Source of the DNA: Bacteroidaceae bacterium
GTDB lineage: Bacteria > Bacteroidota > Bacteroidia > Bacteroidales > Bacteroidaceae
NCBI GenBank assembly: GCA_017445145.1
Contig: JAFSVI010000052.1
Location: 1 to 52,817, forward strand
Reading direction: 5' to 3'
Length of the DNA: 52,817 nucleotides
Shown: positions 14,987 to 23,294 of the stretch, piece by piece
Numbering within the stretch: the first letter of the stretch is position 1
Layout: each line of letters opens with the position of its first letter
Position numbers and translations under genes: made by a program
Notes under the pieces: generated by a model
Databases searched by the model: none
What the model was told of the DNA's origin: nothing
The model's input: only the letters and a program-made list of their open reading frames with translations

Positions 14987-17122
14987 ATGCACAACACCGT
15001 TAAACAACTCTTTCGAGCTGGTGTCTATGCCGGCATCCTGTTGCTTTCCACGTCCTGCAAGGACACCGATGCATTCTTCTCCAACAGCGACAGCCGGACA
15101 GACACACAGACAGCCAACACCTTCAACTTCTCCACCACACAGAAGCTCGACCTGATTGTGGACTATTCTGCCTTCAAGGTCTATGGCCCCGTGCGCTTCA
15201 GCGTCTATAACGTCAATCCCATCGTGGGCGAGAACACCGACGCAGAATACATCGACGAGAGCATCGAACCACTCTTCGAGGCTTTCACCGACGAGCACGG
15301 CAGGTATGATGCCACCATCACCCTCCCGGCATACGCCAAGGTGCTGTATGTCGTGACGAGGTACCTCACCATCAGCCAGCGGCGCATGGCGGTGGAGGTG
15401 GTCAACGGCTTGGCCAAGGCTGTGGCCCAGAACGATGGTGGTGCAGACACACGCGCCGTGGCCACACGTGCCAAGACAGCCGGCACATCTACCAACGACA
15501 TGTCGCAGATGTACAATTTCTCCTTCAAGATCAACACGTCCTCCGGCAGCAACACCGGCACACGCATCTGCAAGGACTGGCACACGCCCCTGGGCACCTG
15601 GAACTCCGCCAGCGGACGCCCCGACTACCTGATGAACCGCGCCACATCCAATGCCGGCCTGTTGTTCTCGGAAAGTGAGATCGACGGCCTCTACGAAGCT
15701 GCGTGCAAGGCCCTCAACTCCAGCTCGACAAGCAAGGATCAGTACCGCGAGAGCGCCGACCTCACCCTCATCAAGGACTCGGAAGTGAGCATCACCGGCC
15801 TGGGCAGCTTCACATGCTGGCTCAACAGCCTGGGCTACTATTACTACACCGACGCCACCAAGCCCACCAAGATTTCGGACCTGGACATCATCATGCTCTT
15901 CCCCAACACCCAGGACGGCATGCGCTACACCAATTGCGACTACAATGGCAGCATAGGCATGGTGCGCGGCGATGCCATCCAGCTGATGTACTACCCCAAC
16001 ATCAAGAGCGGCAGCTACGCCGGCGCGACCAAAATCTTCCCCAAAGGCACCAAGATTGGCTTCATGGTGAAGTCCAACGGATGGGGGTGCATAGACCAAG
16101 ACCACAGCTTCAACTACAGCGGCTGGAAGACGAAGAAGCTTAACATCTGGGCTTCATCGACTGAGGGCCTCTCATATTGCGGCGACACTGGCTACAGATA
16201 CCCCAATACCACTGGCGAGGCACGCACGGCCAAGTTCCAGTATGTTGACCCCTCGGGCAAGAAGTATGCCATCATCTCCGTGGAGGATGCCTGCGATGAC
16301 AAGGACTACGACGACCTCCTCTTTGCCCTCACACCTGCCAATGCCTTTGCCGGGTTGGCCGACGTGGAGGACGGCAAAAGCTCTTCCACCGGTGTCTATG
16401 CCTTCGAGGATCGCTGGCCCAGCCGCGGCGACTACGACATGAACGACCTTGTGGTGAACGTCAAGGACGAGCGCACTTTCGACAACAACGGCAAGATTAA
16501 GAAGCAAACGTTCTACTTCACCACCTATCAGAACAAGGTGGAACTCGTCAACGGCCTGGCTGTACGTCTTAACACCAGCCAGTCACACACCGTGGCCATG
16601 AAGAAGATGGCAAAGGGTGCGACAGCCACCTCACAGGCCGTTGCTGCCACCTACGAGACATATACCGACTCCAATACGGGCAAAAAGGTCTATTATCTTG
16701 CTGACTGGGTGGAAGATGACCTTGGTGCCACCTATATCCTCGAACTCACCTACTCGTCGGCGCAGACAGCCGACAAGGTTGCCGAAGTGGCGCAGCCCTT
16801 CCTCTTCCGCAAGCTCGACAATGGCAAGCAGCTTGAAGTGCATATCCCCTTCGAGAAACCCACGAGCCGCATGGACACGAGCCTCTTCGGCACAGAGGCC
16901 GATATGTCCAATCCCTCCACGGGTGAGTACTACGTGCGCTCCGGCTTGTACCCCTTCGCCTTCTATCTCTCTGGCACCAAGGCTGAAGCGTTCTTCGACA
17001 CTATTCTGAGCGCTGAGGGAGAGAACCAAGCCATTAACACCTTCTATCCTACCTTCCTCACATGGTCGTCGAGCCGTGGCGCGAGGAACGAGGACTGGTA
17101 TCTGAAGAGCAATAAGAAATAG
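14987..17122 (+). CDS. LruC domain-containing lipoprotein
   Basis: 711 residues from MHNTVKQLFR; the frame is open upstream but without coding features. The signal peptide ends in a lipobox (LLLSTSCKD). The middle carries a DUF4114-like block (IISVEDACDDKDYDDLLFAL, about residues 425-445). An LruC domain follows (YAFEDRWPSRGDYDMNDLVV and beyond), both acidic and probably calcium-binding. LruC proteins are Bacteroidetes surface lipoproteins of mostly unknown role. Two other LruC proteins lie at 27.5-32.2 kb. Here the LruC domain is central rather than terminal and no beta-helix repeats are seen. A strong hairpin follows the stop. Confidence 0.8.
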   Translation: MHNTVKQLFRAGVYAGILLLSTSCKDTDAFFSNSDSRTDTQTANTFNFSTTQKLDLIVDYSAFKVYGPVRFSVYNVNPIVGENTDAEYIDESIEPLFEAFTDEHGRYDATITLPAYAKVLYVVTRYLTISQRRMAVEVVNGLAKAVAQNDGGADTRAVATRAKTAGTSTNDMSQMYNFSFKINTSSGSNTGTRICKDWHTPLGTWNSASGRPDYLMNRATSNAGLLFSESEIDGLYEAACKALNSSSTSKDQYRESADLTLIKDSEVSITGLGSFTCWLNSLGYYYYTDATKPTKISDLDIIMLFPNTQDGMRYTNCDYNGSIGMVRGDAIQLMYYPNIKSGSYAGATKIFPKGTKIGFMVKSNGWGCIDQDHSFNYSGWKTKKLNIWASSTEGLSYCGDTGYRYPNTTGEARTAKFQYVDPSGKKYAIISVEDACDDKDYDDLLFALTPANAFAGLADVEDGKSSSTGVYAFEDRWPSRGDYDMNDLVVNVKDERTFDNNGKIKKQTFYFTTYQNKVELVNGLAVRLNTSQSHTVAMKKMAKGATATSQAVAATYETYTDSNTGKKVYYLADWVEDDLGATYILELTYSSAQTADKVAEVAQPFLFRKLDNGKQLEVHIPFEKPTSRMDTSLFGTEADMSNPSTGEYYVRSGLYPFAFYLSGTKAEAFFDTILSAEGENQAINTFYPTFLTWSSSRGARNEDWYLKSNKK

Positions 17123-17141
17123 CATAGACGTCCATCCGCAA

Positions 17142-17180
17142 TAGCCCCCGCCTCATGCCAACGGCAACAGGCGGGGGCTA
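17142..17180. terminator. Bidirectional hairpin terminator
   Basis: TAGCCCCCGCCT (17142-17153) and AGGCGGGGGCTA (17169-17180) form a perfect 12-base stem with a 15-base loop between convergent genes. T-tracts on both sides are weak. Confidence 0.75.
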
Positions 17181-17212
17181 CTTGTTATAATGGCGTACAT
17201 CTGCAACGGGGC

Positions 17213-19642
17213 TTAGAGTTTGATGCTCACGGCCTTGCCGCTGTAGCTCACGGTGTGTGTGTCGCCGTCGGGGGTGTGGATGCGGAAGCGTCGCGTTGCA
17301 ATCATCCCGGGGAATACCCCCTTGCGTTTGCCTATGGTGAGCTTACGGGCGCGGTCATTCCATGTCATGGGAATCTCCGTGTAGGCCCCCTGCTCGTAGC
17401 GGTAGGAATCGCCCTCGTCCTCGTAGAGCGTGAAGGCCCCATCAGCGCCGGGATAGACGATGATTTCGAGGTCGTCCCATGCCTTCTCTTGAGCCCATTG
17501 CACGTCGGGTCCCAGGGGCAGAATGCTGCCGGCGCGCACGAACAGCGGGCTGTGGGCTATGGTGGCCTGTGCGGCAATGTGGCGTCCGCCGCTGAGGCGC
17601 TGTCCTGTCCAGAAGTCATACCAGTCCGTGCCTTGCGGCAGGTATGCGTCGTAAGTCTTTGCCTGTGTCCAGTCCACGGCGGGGTATGTTTTCCCCTGCG
17701 GTCTGTCGGTGGGCTCGTTGCGGTTCCATCCTGTGAGCTCGTTGGTGGCAACGATTTTCTCCTTCGTGTACAGGGGGTGCAGCACGGGTACCGCCATGAG
17801 GCTCCGTCCGAACAGGTATTGCGAACCCAGGCGCCACACCGCGCTGTCCTGGGCGAAGTCCATGACGAGCGGTCGCATGAAGCTGTCGTCGGCGTGCGTC
17901 ACCTGCCATGCCGTGCTATAAATATAAGGTAGCAACCTGTAGCGCAGCCTCACGGCATCCACCAAGGCATCGTAGATGGGGTCACCGGCCTGTCCGAAGT
18001 AGTAAAGCTCGCGGTGGATGTCGGTGCCGTGGCTGCGCATCATGGGGCACAGCGCCCCAAACTGCATCCACCGGGCGTACAGCTCCTGAAACTGTGGGTT
18101 CCTGACGGCCGAATTGGCACCCAACGTGTTGTAGGCTCCCGCGAAGAATCCTCCGATGTCGGTGTTCACCTGCGGGTTGCCCGTGAGGGTGTGGCTCAGG
18201 CACAGCGGCACCTGCTTGCGGAAGCTGTCCCAGCTGCTGCCGATGTCGCCGCTCCAGGTGTTGGCACCCGTGCGCTGCTGTCCGGCGAAGTAGGAACGTG
18301 TGAGAATGAACACGCGCTTCTCCTGCGAGGTGGCGCGCTGGTGGTCATACACCCCTTCCACACACGCCAGCGGGAAGGCGTTGCGCAGCGCTCGGTATGA
18401 GGCGTTGGCTCCGGGTGTTGTGGCAATGACCTGGTCGAGGTCGCTGTCCTTGAACGAGTGGTGGTCGGGGTCGGTGGAGTCCATCCACCACGCGTCGATG
18501 CCCATGGCGTGGAGGCGGCTCAGGTTCTCCCAGTAGATGTCGCGAGCCTCGGCGGCAAAGGGGTTATACACGCGCACGCCGCTGGGGTAGTCCATGCGTG
18601 GCGGCCACATGGGCAGGCCGCTCTGCGGCCAAGTCTCGAAGTCCATGAGATAGCCCCGCTCGTTCATCTGCCGGTAGCCCTTGGTGTGTGGGCCGAAGCT
18701 CTGCCAGATGCTGATGGACATGTGTGCGTGGTGCGTGTCGTGGACCTCGTCAATCATCCTCTGGGCCTGCTGGAAATCCTCGTTGAGGAATTCCATGGCG
18801 TTCCATGTGTAGTTCGACCCCCAGTACTGCCAGTCCTGGATGATGCCGTCGAGGGGTATGCCCCGCTTGCGGTATGTGCGCACGACGTCGAGCAGCTCCT
18901 CCTGGCTCTTGTAGCGTTCGCGGCTCTGGTGGAAGCCGTAGGTCCACAGCGGCACCATGGGGGCATGCCCGGTGAGGTGGCGCAGTTGCTTCACCACGCC
19001 GTCGGCCGTGGCGCCGTAGATGAAGTAGTAATCCACGTCGTCGCCCACCTGCGAGGTGAGCGTCAGCCCGCTGCGGCTGTCGAGCTGTGTGGGCGAGTAG
19101 TTGTCCCAGTAGATGCCGTAGCCCTTGATGCTCTGGAACACGTTGGCATAGTCCTCGAGGTTCGACTGTATCATCAGGCGGTTCTCGCCGCGATGGTCCA
19201 GCTTCCCGTTCTGCAGCATGCCAACGCCGTAGAGAGGCTCGTCGGCGTCGAGGGCAAAAGCCTGTGTCACATGGTAGCGCCCGGCCTCGGGGCCGCTGGT
19301 GATGGGTTCGAAGGCAGCACCCTGACTCTCGCGCAACAGCGTCTGTCCCTTGGCCGCGAAGGCGACGATGCCCGTTGCGGGGTCCACGCTCACGGTGAGC
19401 ACGTTGCTGCTCACGCTGTTGCCCTTCCGGCTCACGGCAACGTCCCCGGGGTGTGCCGTCACCACGAGGCTGCGTGCGTTGTAATCCTTGCCTGCCGGTG
19501 TCTTCACCACGTGCACGGTGTGTGGGGTGTAGAACTCCAGTCGCACCACCGTGCTCCCGGCTTGCATCGTTTCTACTTTGGCATGGCTCATTGCCGTCGC
19601 AGCCACACACATCATGGCTGCCAAAATGCATCTTCTCTTCAT
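17213..19642 (-). CDS. Glycoside hydrolase family 31 (alpha-xylosidase/alpha-glucosidase-like), exported
   Basis: 809 residues with a signal peptide (ILAAMMCVAATAMSHA). An N-terminal beta-sandwich precedes the barrel. The nucleophile is D388 in DAWWMDSTDPD and the acid/base is D466 in NTWSGDIGSSW. A DUF5110-like C-terminal domain ends the protein (DVQWAQEKAWDDLEIIVYPG onward). The WWMDSTDPD pattern resembles xyloglucan alpha-xylosidases of gut Bacteroidetes, though alpha-glucosidase activity cannot be excluded. The gene begins 37 bases after the umuD stop on the same strand with no promoter box between, so read-through from umuD is possible. It is not in a SusCD locus here. Confidence 0.85.
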   Translation of the reverse strand: MKRRCILAAMMCVAATAMSHAKVETMQAGSTVVRLEFYTPHTVHVVKTPAGKDYNARSLVVTAHPGDVAVSRKGNSVSSNVLTVSVDPATGIVAFAAKGQTLLRESQGAAFEPITSGPEAGRYHVTQAFALDADEPLYGVGMLQNGKLDHRGENRLMIQSNLEDYANVFQSIKGYGIYWDNYSPTQLDSRSGLTLTSQVGDDVDYYFIYGATADGVVKQLRHLTGHAPMVPLWTYGFHQSRERYKSQEELLDVVRTYRKRGIPLDGIIQDWQYWGSNYTWNAMEFLNEDFQQAQRMIDEVHDTHHAHMSISIWQSFGPHTKGYRQMNERGYLMDFETWPQSGLPMWPPRMDYPSGVRVYNPFAAEARDIYWENLSRLHAMGIDAWWMDSTDPDHHSFKDSDLDQVIATTPGANASYRALRNAFPLACVEGVYDHQRATSQEKRVFILTRSYFAGQQRTGANTWSGDIGSSWDSFRKQVPLCLSHTLTGNPQVNTDIGGFFAGAYNTLGANSAVRNPQFQELYARWMQFGALCPMMRSHGTDIHRELYYFGQAGDPIYDALVDAVRLRYRLLPYIYSTAWQVTHADDSFMRPLVMDFAQDSAVWRLGSQYLFGRSLMAVPVLHPLYTKEKIVATNELTGWNRNEPTDRPQGKTYPAVDWTQAKTYDAYLPQGTDWYDFWTGQRLSGGRHIAAQATIAHSPLFVRAGSILPLGPDVQWAQEKAWDDLEIIVYPGADGAFTLYEDEGDSYRYEQGAYTEIPMTWNDRARKLTIGKRKGVFPGMIATRRFRIHTPDGDTHTVSYSGKAVSIKL

Positions 19643-19679
19643 GGCTTTGTTGAATTTAAGTAGATGAGCACAATATGTT

Positions 19680-20144
19680 TTATATCTTAGCGTCCTTATG
19701 CCTGGGTCGTGCGCTCTGATGTATGCAGTATGTCACCACGCCCCAGATGACGCTTGTCTGTTCGGGAGTGATTGTGATGGGGCGGTACGCCGCGTTGTGG
19801 GGCAGCAAGCGCACGACACCGCTGTCCTTGTGTGCGAGGTCCAGCTCCTTGATGGTGAAGCCACCATCGACGTATGCCACCACGACGTCGCCATGTTGCG
19901 GCTCTATGGCCTTATCCACCACGAGCAGGTCGCCAGGCTCGTAGCCCGCATCAATCATGGAATCGCCCTTGACGCGCGCGAAGAAGGTGGCCTCGCGGTG
20001 GCGGATGAGCGTTTTGTTCAGGTCTATGGCCTCCTCCTCATAGTCGGTGGCCGGCGAGGGGAATCCGGCGCGTATGCCTTCGGGGAAGTATGGCAGCAGT
20101 GTCTCTTCGCCTATTTCGGCGGTGAGGATTTGTATTTCGTTCAT
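19680..20144 (-). CDS. umuD: UmuD-like S24 self-cleaving protein
   Basis: 154 residues from [10 protein letters not shown]; an upstream in-frame ATG lies within the promoter region. The serine-lysine dyad is S62 in [15 protein letters not shown] and K99 in GGFTIKEL. The AG pair at residues 26-27, before FPSPATDY, is at the place where UmuD cuts itself. No DNA-binding domain is present, which separates it from LexA. UmuD' joins UmuC to form a lesion-bypass polymerase. Unusually, umuC is divergent instead of downstream, with facing promoters in a 120-base gap. Confidence 0.9.
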   Translation of the reverse strand: MNEIQILTAEIGEETLLPYFPEGIRAGFPSPATDYEEEAIDLNKTLIRHREATFFARVKGDSMIDAGYEPGDLLVVDKAIEPQHGDVVVAYVDGGFTIKELDLAHKDSGVVRLLPHNAAYRPITITPEQTSVIWGVVTYCIHQSARPRHKDAKI

Positions 20145-20167
20145 GTGGCGTGTGTCGTTTCTCGGGG

Positions 20168-20175
20168 CAAAAGTA
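20168..20175 (-). promoter_or_regulatory. -7 box of umuD
   Basis: TACTTTTG on the minus strand, 23 bases before the umuD ATG. The same box in the other direction serves umuC. CAAGA (20185-20189) and TCTTG (20199-20203) form a small dyad beside it that could bind a shared regulator. Confidence 0.5.
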
Positions 20176-20222
20176 GTAAAAAAGCAAGAATTATGCACTC
20201 TTGTCGGCTTTTTATTGTCTTT

Positions 20223-20256
20223 TTTGCACGTTTTCGTCCGCTATTCACTACTTTTG
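20223..20256 (+). promoter_or_regulatory. Promoter of umuC with a very short leader
   Basis: TTTG (20223-20226), 22 bases, TACTTTTG (20249-20256). The -7 box ends 8 bases before the umuC ATG, so the transcript would be almost leaderless. Confidence 0.55.
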
Positions 20257-20264
20257 TTGCCGCT

Positions 20265-21626
20265 ATGGTCTATGCGCTGGTCGATTGTGACAACTGTTAT
20301 GTCTCGTGCGAGCGGGTGTTCAACCCCTCGCTCAACGGCAAGGCCGTCGTGGTTCTCTCCAACAACGACGGCTGTGTGGTGGCGCGCAGCCCCGAGGCCA
20401 AGGCCATGGGCGTGCCCGAGGGCTTGCCCTTCTTCCAGCTCGCAGAGCGTTTCCCCGGGCAGGAGATTCACGCCCTGAGCAGCAACTACACCCTCTATGG
20501 CGACATGTCGCGCCGTGTGATGGGCATCCTCCGCGCCAGTGCGCCGGAGGTGTTTGTCTATAGCATTGACGAGGCTTTCCTCATGCTCGACGAGTCGCCC
20601 TATATGCCTGTTGACTATAAGGCGTGGGGCGAGGCGCTGGCCGCCAAGGTTCGTCGCTGGACGGGCATGCCCGTGAGCATCGGCATGGCGCGCACCAAGA
20701 CGCTGGCCAAGATGGCGAGCAAGTTTGCCAAGCGCTATGCGGGCTACAGGAAATGCTGCCACATCGCCACCGACGAGCAACGGCAGAAGGCCCTCGCCCT
20801 CTTTCCCGTGGAGGACGTGTGGGGCATCGGCCGCCGCCATGGCGCCCGTCTGCGCCAGCGCGGTGTGGCCACGGCGCTCGACTTCACGCGCCTCGATGGC
20901 GAGGCCGTGCGCCGCTCGATGTCCGTCACGGGGCTGCGCACATGGCAGGAGCTGCATGGCCGCGACTGCATCTCCCTCGACCATCTGCCGCGCAAGCAGA
21001 CCATCTGCACGAGCCGCAGCTTCCCCAAGATGGTGGCCACGCGCCAGGAGCTGGCGGTGGCCGTGTCGGCCTTTGCCGCCCGCTGTGCCGGCAAGCTACG
21101 CCACCAGCGCAGCATGGCGCAGCTCGTCACCACCTTCGTAGCCACCAACCCCTTTCGCGAGGACATGGACCAATGCAGCGTGGCACGCACGGTGGCGCTG
21201 CCGGCACCGGCGGCTTCCGACCCCGAGATTGTGCACGCCGCGCTCGAGGCCATGGACGCGTGCCTGGCCTCGGCCGTCATGGCGCGCATGGGTGGCGGCC
21301 TGGGCGCGTCGCCGCAGCCTCCTGCCGCCGCCGCTTTGCAGTGGAAGCGCGCCGGGGTCATCGTGGGCGGCATCGTGCCCGACACGGAGGTGCAGACGAG
21401 TTTCCTTGACATACCCCCGGCCCTCAAGGCCAAGCTCACGCGCCTCTCCGCCGTTGCCGACGCCGTCAATGCTCGCCACGGCGATGAGACCCTGCAGGTG
21501 GCCAGCGCCATGCGGCCCCACGACCCCGCCACCGGCAAGGCGCTGACGTTTCGCAACAGCATCCTCCACGAGCGGCGTTCGCCTTTCTACACCACCGACA
21601 TCCGCGACATCATCACGGTGACGTAA
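20265..21626 (+). CDS. umuC: UmuC-like Y-family DNA polymerase V catalytic subunit
   Basis: 453 residues from [12 protein letters not shown], somewhat longer than the roughly 420 of E. coli UmuC. Catalytic acidic residues are in the [10 protein letters not shown] start and in [11 protein letters not shown] helix-hairpin-helix thumb region follows ([16 protein letters not shown]). The C-terminal region has the UmuC-type little finger, with a proline/alanine-rich insert ([16 protein letters not shown]). The frame is open back to 19698 but that part is the promoter and umuD antisense. With UmuD it should form a mutagenic translesion polymerase. Confidence 0.93.
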   Translation: MVYALVDCDNCYVSCERVFNPSLNGKAVVVLSNNDGCVVARSPEAKAMGVPEGLPFFQLAERFPGQEIHALSSNYTLYGDMSRRVMGILRASAPEVFVYSIDEAFLMLDESPYMPVDYKAWGEALAAKVRRWTGMPVSIGMARTKTLAKMASKFAKRYAGYRKCCHIATDEQRQKALALFPVEDVWGIGRRHGARLRQRGVATALDFTRLDGEAVRRSMSVTGLRTWQELHGRDCISLDHLPRKQTICTSRSFPKMVATRQELAVAVSAFAARCAGKLRHQRSMAQLVTTFVATNPFREDMDQCSVARTVALPAPAASDPEIVHAALEAMDACLASAVMARMGGGLGASPQPPAAAALQWKRAGVIVGGIVPDTEVQTSFLDIPPALKAKLTRLSAVADAVNARHGDETLQVASAMRPHDPATGKALTFRNSILHERRSPFYTTDIRDIITVT

Positions 21627-21704
21627 CCCCCTGTACCCCCGTGTGTGCGCATGGCCGGCAGCGTTAATGCAATGTTTCAACCCTAAATATTCACTTCTCT
21701 GATT

Positions 21705-22505
21705 ATGAACCTAAGACGATGTGCTTATTTCAGTGCCGCAGCGCTCTGCTTGATGTTTGCCGGGTGCGTGGCAAAGGTTGCGGTGCAGCCGCTTAGTGGT
21801 GCCTTGGAGGCTCCCCTCGTCGAGGACACACTGCCCGCCCATGTGCGTCAGGCCCTGGCCGAGGCCAAGCTCTATCATCAGTATGAGATTATGTCAGACG
21901 AGGCCGAGGGCATCAGCGTGAGTGCCATCGGCGAGGCCGACAACCACCCCACCGAGGGCTTCGGCATCGTCGTGGTGCGCAACGCCACGTCGGTCACCTT
22001 CCCACATATCCGCAACAGCCGCCAGCCCAATGCGCTCTATGACAGTGCCTCCGGCGACCTGTGGCTGTCCACCAGCGCCATAGAGGGCAGCGGCGTGGAG
22101 GTGCAGCGTCTCTACCGTCTGCGTTTCCGTGGCGACAGCGCATATATTGCCGCCGTGGCAGAGCCATACGCAGTGCAGCAGGAGGCCCTCGCCCATCTGG
22201 GCTATTCCCTCGACGGCTCCCGCATCACGTTCTATGTCGATGGCGCCTCTGTGTCCACCGTCACCAACACCGTCACCGACCAAGGCGAGATGGCTGCCGA
22301 TGCGCTGTGGATTGGCGAGTCCATGACCTACGCTCTCACTGTCGGCGGCCCGCATGTGTGTATCACTCCCGGTCTGCGCTTCGCCTCGGGGCCGGTGTTC
22401 TACTACGACGACATGCCCACCTTCACGCCCGCCATCGCCGTAGGCGACGATGGCAGCGTGACCCTCTCCGAATGGGGGTGCAACGACCCCGCACCTCGGG
22501 ATTAG
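21705..22505 (+). CDS. Lipoprotein of unknown function
   Basis: 266 residues with a signal peptide and lipobox (AALCLMFAGC). The mature part is rich in beta strands with few charged clusters, containing YHQYEIMSDEAEGISVSAIG and ITFYVDGASVSTVTNTVTDQ. I recognise no named domain. Many short Ser/Thr/Val strands suggest a beta-sandwich or propeller-like periplasmic or surface protein. It starts 78 bases after umuC with no TAnnTTTG box that I can find, so co-transcription with umuC is possible. A long palindrome follows the stop. Confidence 0.7.
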   Translation: MNLRRCAYFSAAALCLMFAGCVAKVAVQPLSGALEAPLVEDTLPAHVRQALAEAKLYHQYEIMSDEAEGISVSAIGEADNHPTEGFGIVVVRNATSVTFPHIRNSRQPNALYDSASGDLWLSTSAIEGSGVEVQRLYRLRFRGDSAYIAAVAEPYAVQQEALAHLGYSLDGSRITFYVDGASVSTVTNTVTDQGEMAADALWIGESMTYALTVGGPHVCITPGLRFASGPVFYYDDMPTFTPAIAVGDDGSVTLSEWGCNDPAPRD

Positions 22506-22525
22506 CATGTTGTCGTGGGCCAAAG

Positions 22526-22563
22526 CCCTTCGGGCTGCCGCCACGTGGCGGCGGCCCGAAGGG
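22526..22563. terminator. 38-bp near-perfect palindrome between convergent genes
   Basis: CCCTTCGGGC at the left and GCCCGAAGGG at the right enclose CCGCCACGTGGCGG, itself a perfect palindrome. The whole 38 bases pair except for one wobble position. It probably ends transcription from both sides, though no T-tract follows. It may also be a dispersed palindromic element. Confidence 0.65.
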
Positions 22564-22567
22564 GTTG

Positions 22568-23275
22568 TCAGGCTTGTTGCGGCGTGGCGTCGGCGCGTTG
22601 CCACCCAATCATCTTCTTGGGGCAGGCGCAGACGCATTTTCCACACTTGATGCAGTCGGGGTTGGTGAACCCCGGCCGCTGTCCACGGGCCTCATAGGGC
22701 TTGAGCTGCAGCGGGCAGACGCGGGCGCACGTCTTGCAGCTCTGGCTGCACCGCTCGCTCACGCTGACGCACGTGAACGCCGTGGGCAGCGGCCCTCGCT
22801 TTGGCGCGAGCCAGTGGGCTATGGTGCCCATGGGGCAGAAGCTGCACCACGTGTATGGCGCATAGATGAAGGCCAGCGTCACCCCCACGATGTTGGTCAG
22901 CAGGATCATGCGCCAGAACACACGCCCCGCATCGCCCAAGCTCTCCACGAATGCCATCTGCACGCCGAACATGGAGAAGATGAGCACCACCATGAACACG
23001 CGGAAGCCCCGCGTGCGCACCACCCGTGGTATGGGCTTGTGGGGCGAGTATCTCGACAGCAGATGCCAGTACATGTTGCTTCGCAGGCAGTAGTGTCCGC
23101 ACCAGTAGCGCCCCATCCAGTGGGAGGTGACGATGGGTCCCAGCATGCATATCAGCGCCAGCAGCCCACACACGGGGTAGAACCACCCCAGGATGAGGTA
23201 GGCAAAGAGCAGCGGGTAGAACACAGGCCCCGGCATGGCGTAGTGGCGGTGGAAGGTGTGTCGTTTGTCCTGCAT
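22568..23275 (-). CDS. Membrane-bound 4Fe-4S ferredoxin-type protein (NapH/YccM-like)
   Basis: 235 residues from MQDKRHTFHR, which starts 19 bases after the previous stop; a longer frame to 23338 would overlap that gene. Hydrophobic helices occur around residues 18-45, 85-105 and 110-130. Cysteine motifs include WCGHYC, WCSFCPMG (as in NapH), CSQSCKTCARVCP and CIKCGKCVCACPKKMI. The last two fit two [4Fe-4S] clusters. Such proteins pass electrons across or along the membrane. The physiological partner is unknown; the upstream gene encodes a PEP/pyruvate-binding-domain protein. Confidence 0.8.
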   Translation of the reverse strand: MQDKRHTFHRHYAMPGPVFYPLLFAYLILGWFYPVCGLLALICMLGPIVTSHWMGRYWCGHYCLRSNMYWHLLSRYSPHKPIPRVVRTRGFRVFMVVLIFSMFGVQMAFVESLGDAGRVFWRMILLTNIVGVTLAFIYAPYTWCSFCPMGTIAHWLAPKRGPLPTAFTCVSVSERCSQSCKTCARVCPLQLKPYEARGQRPGFTNPDCIKCGKCVCACPKKMIGWQRADATPQQA

Positions 23276-23294
23276 GGCGGTGGTGTGTGGTGTG

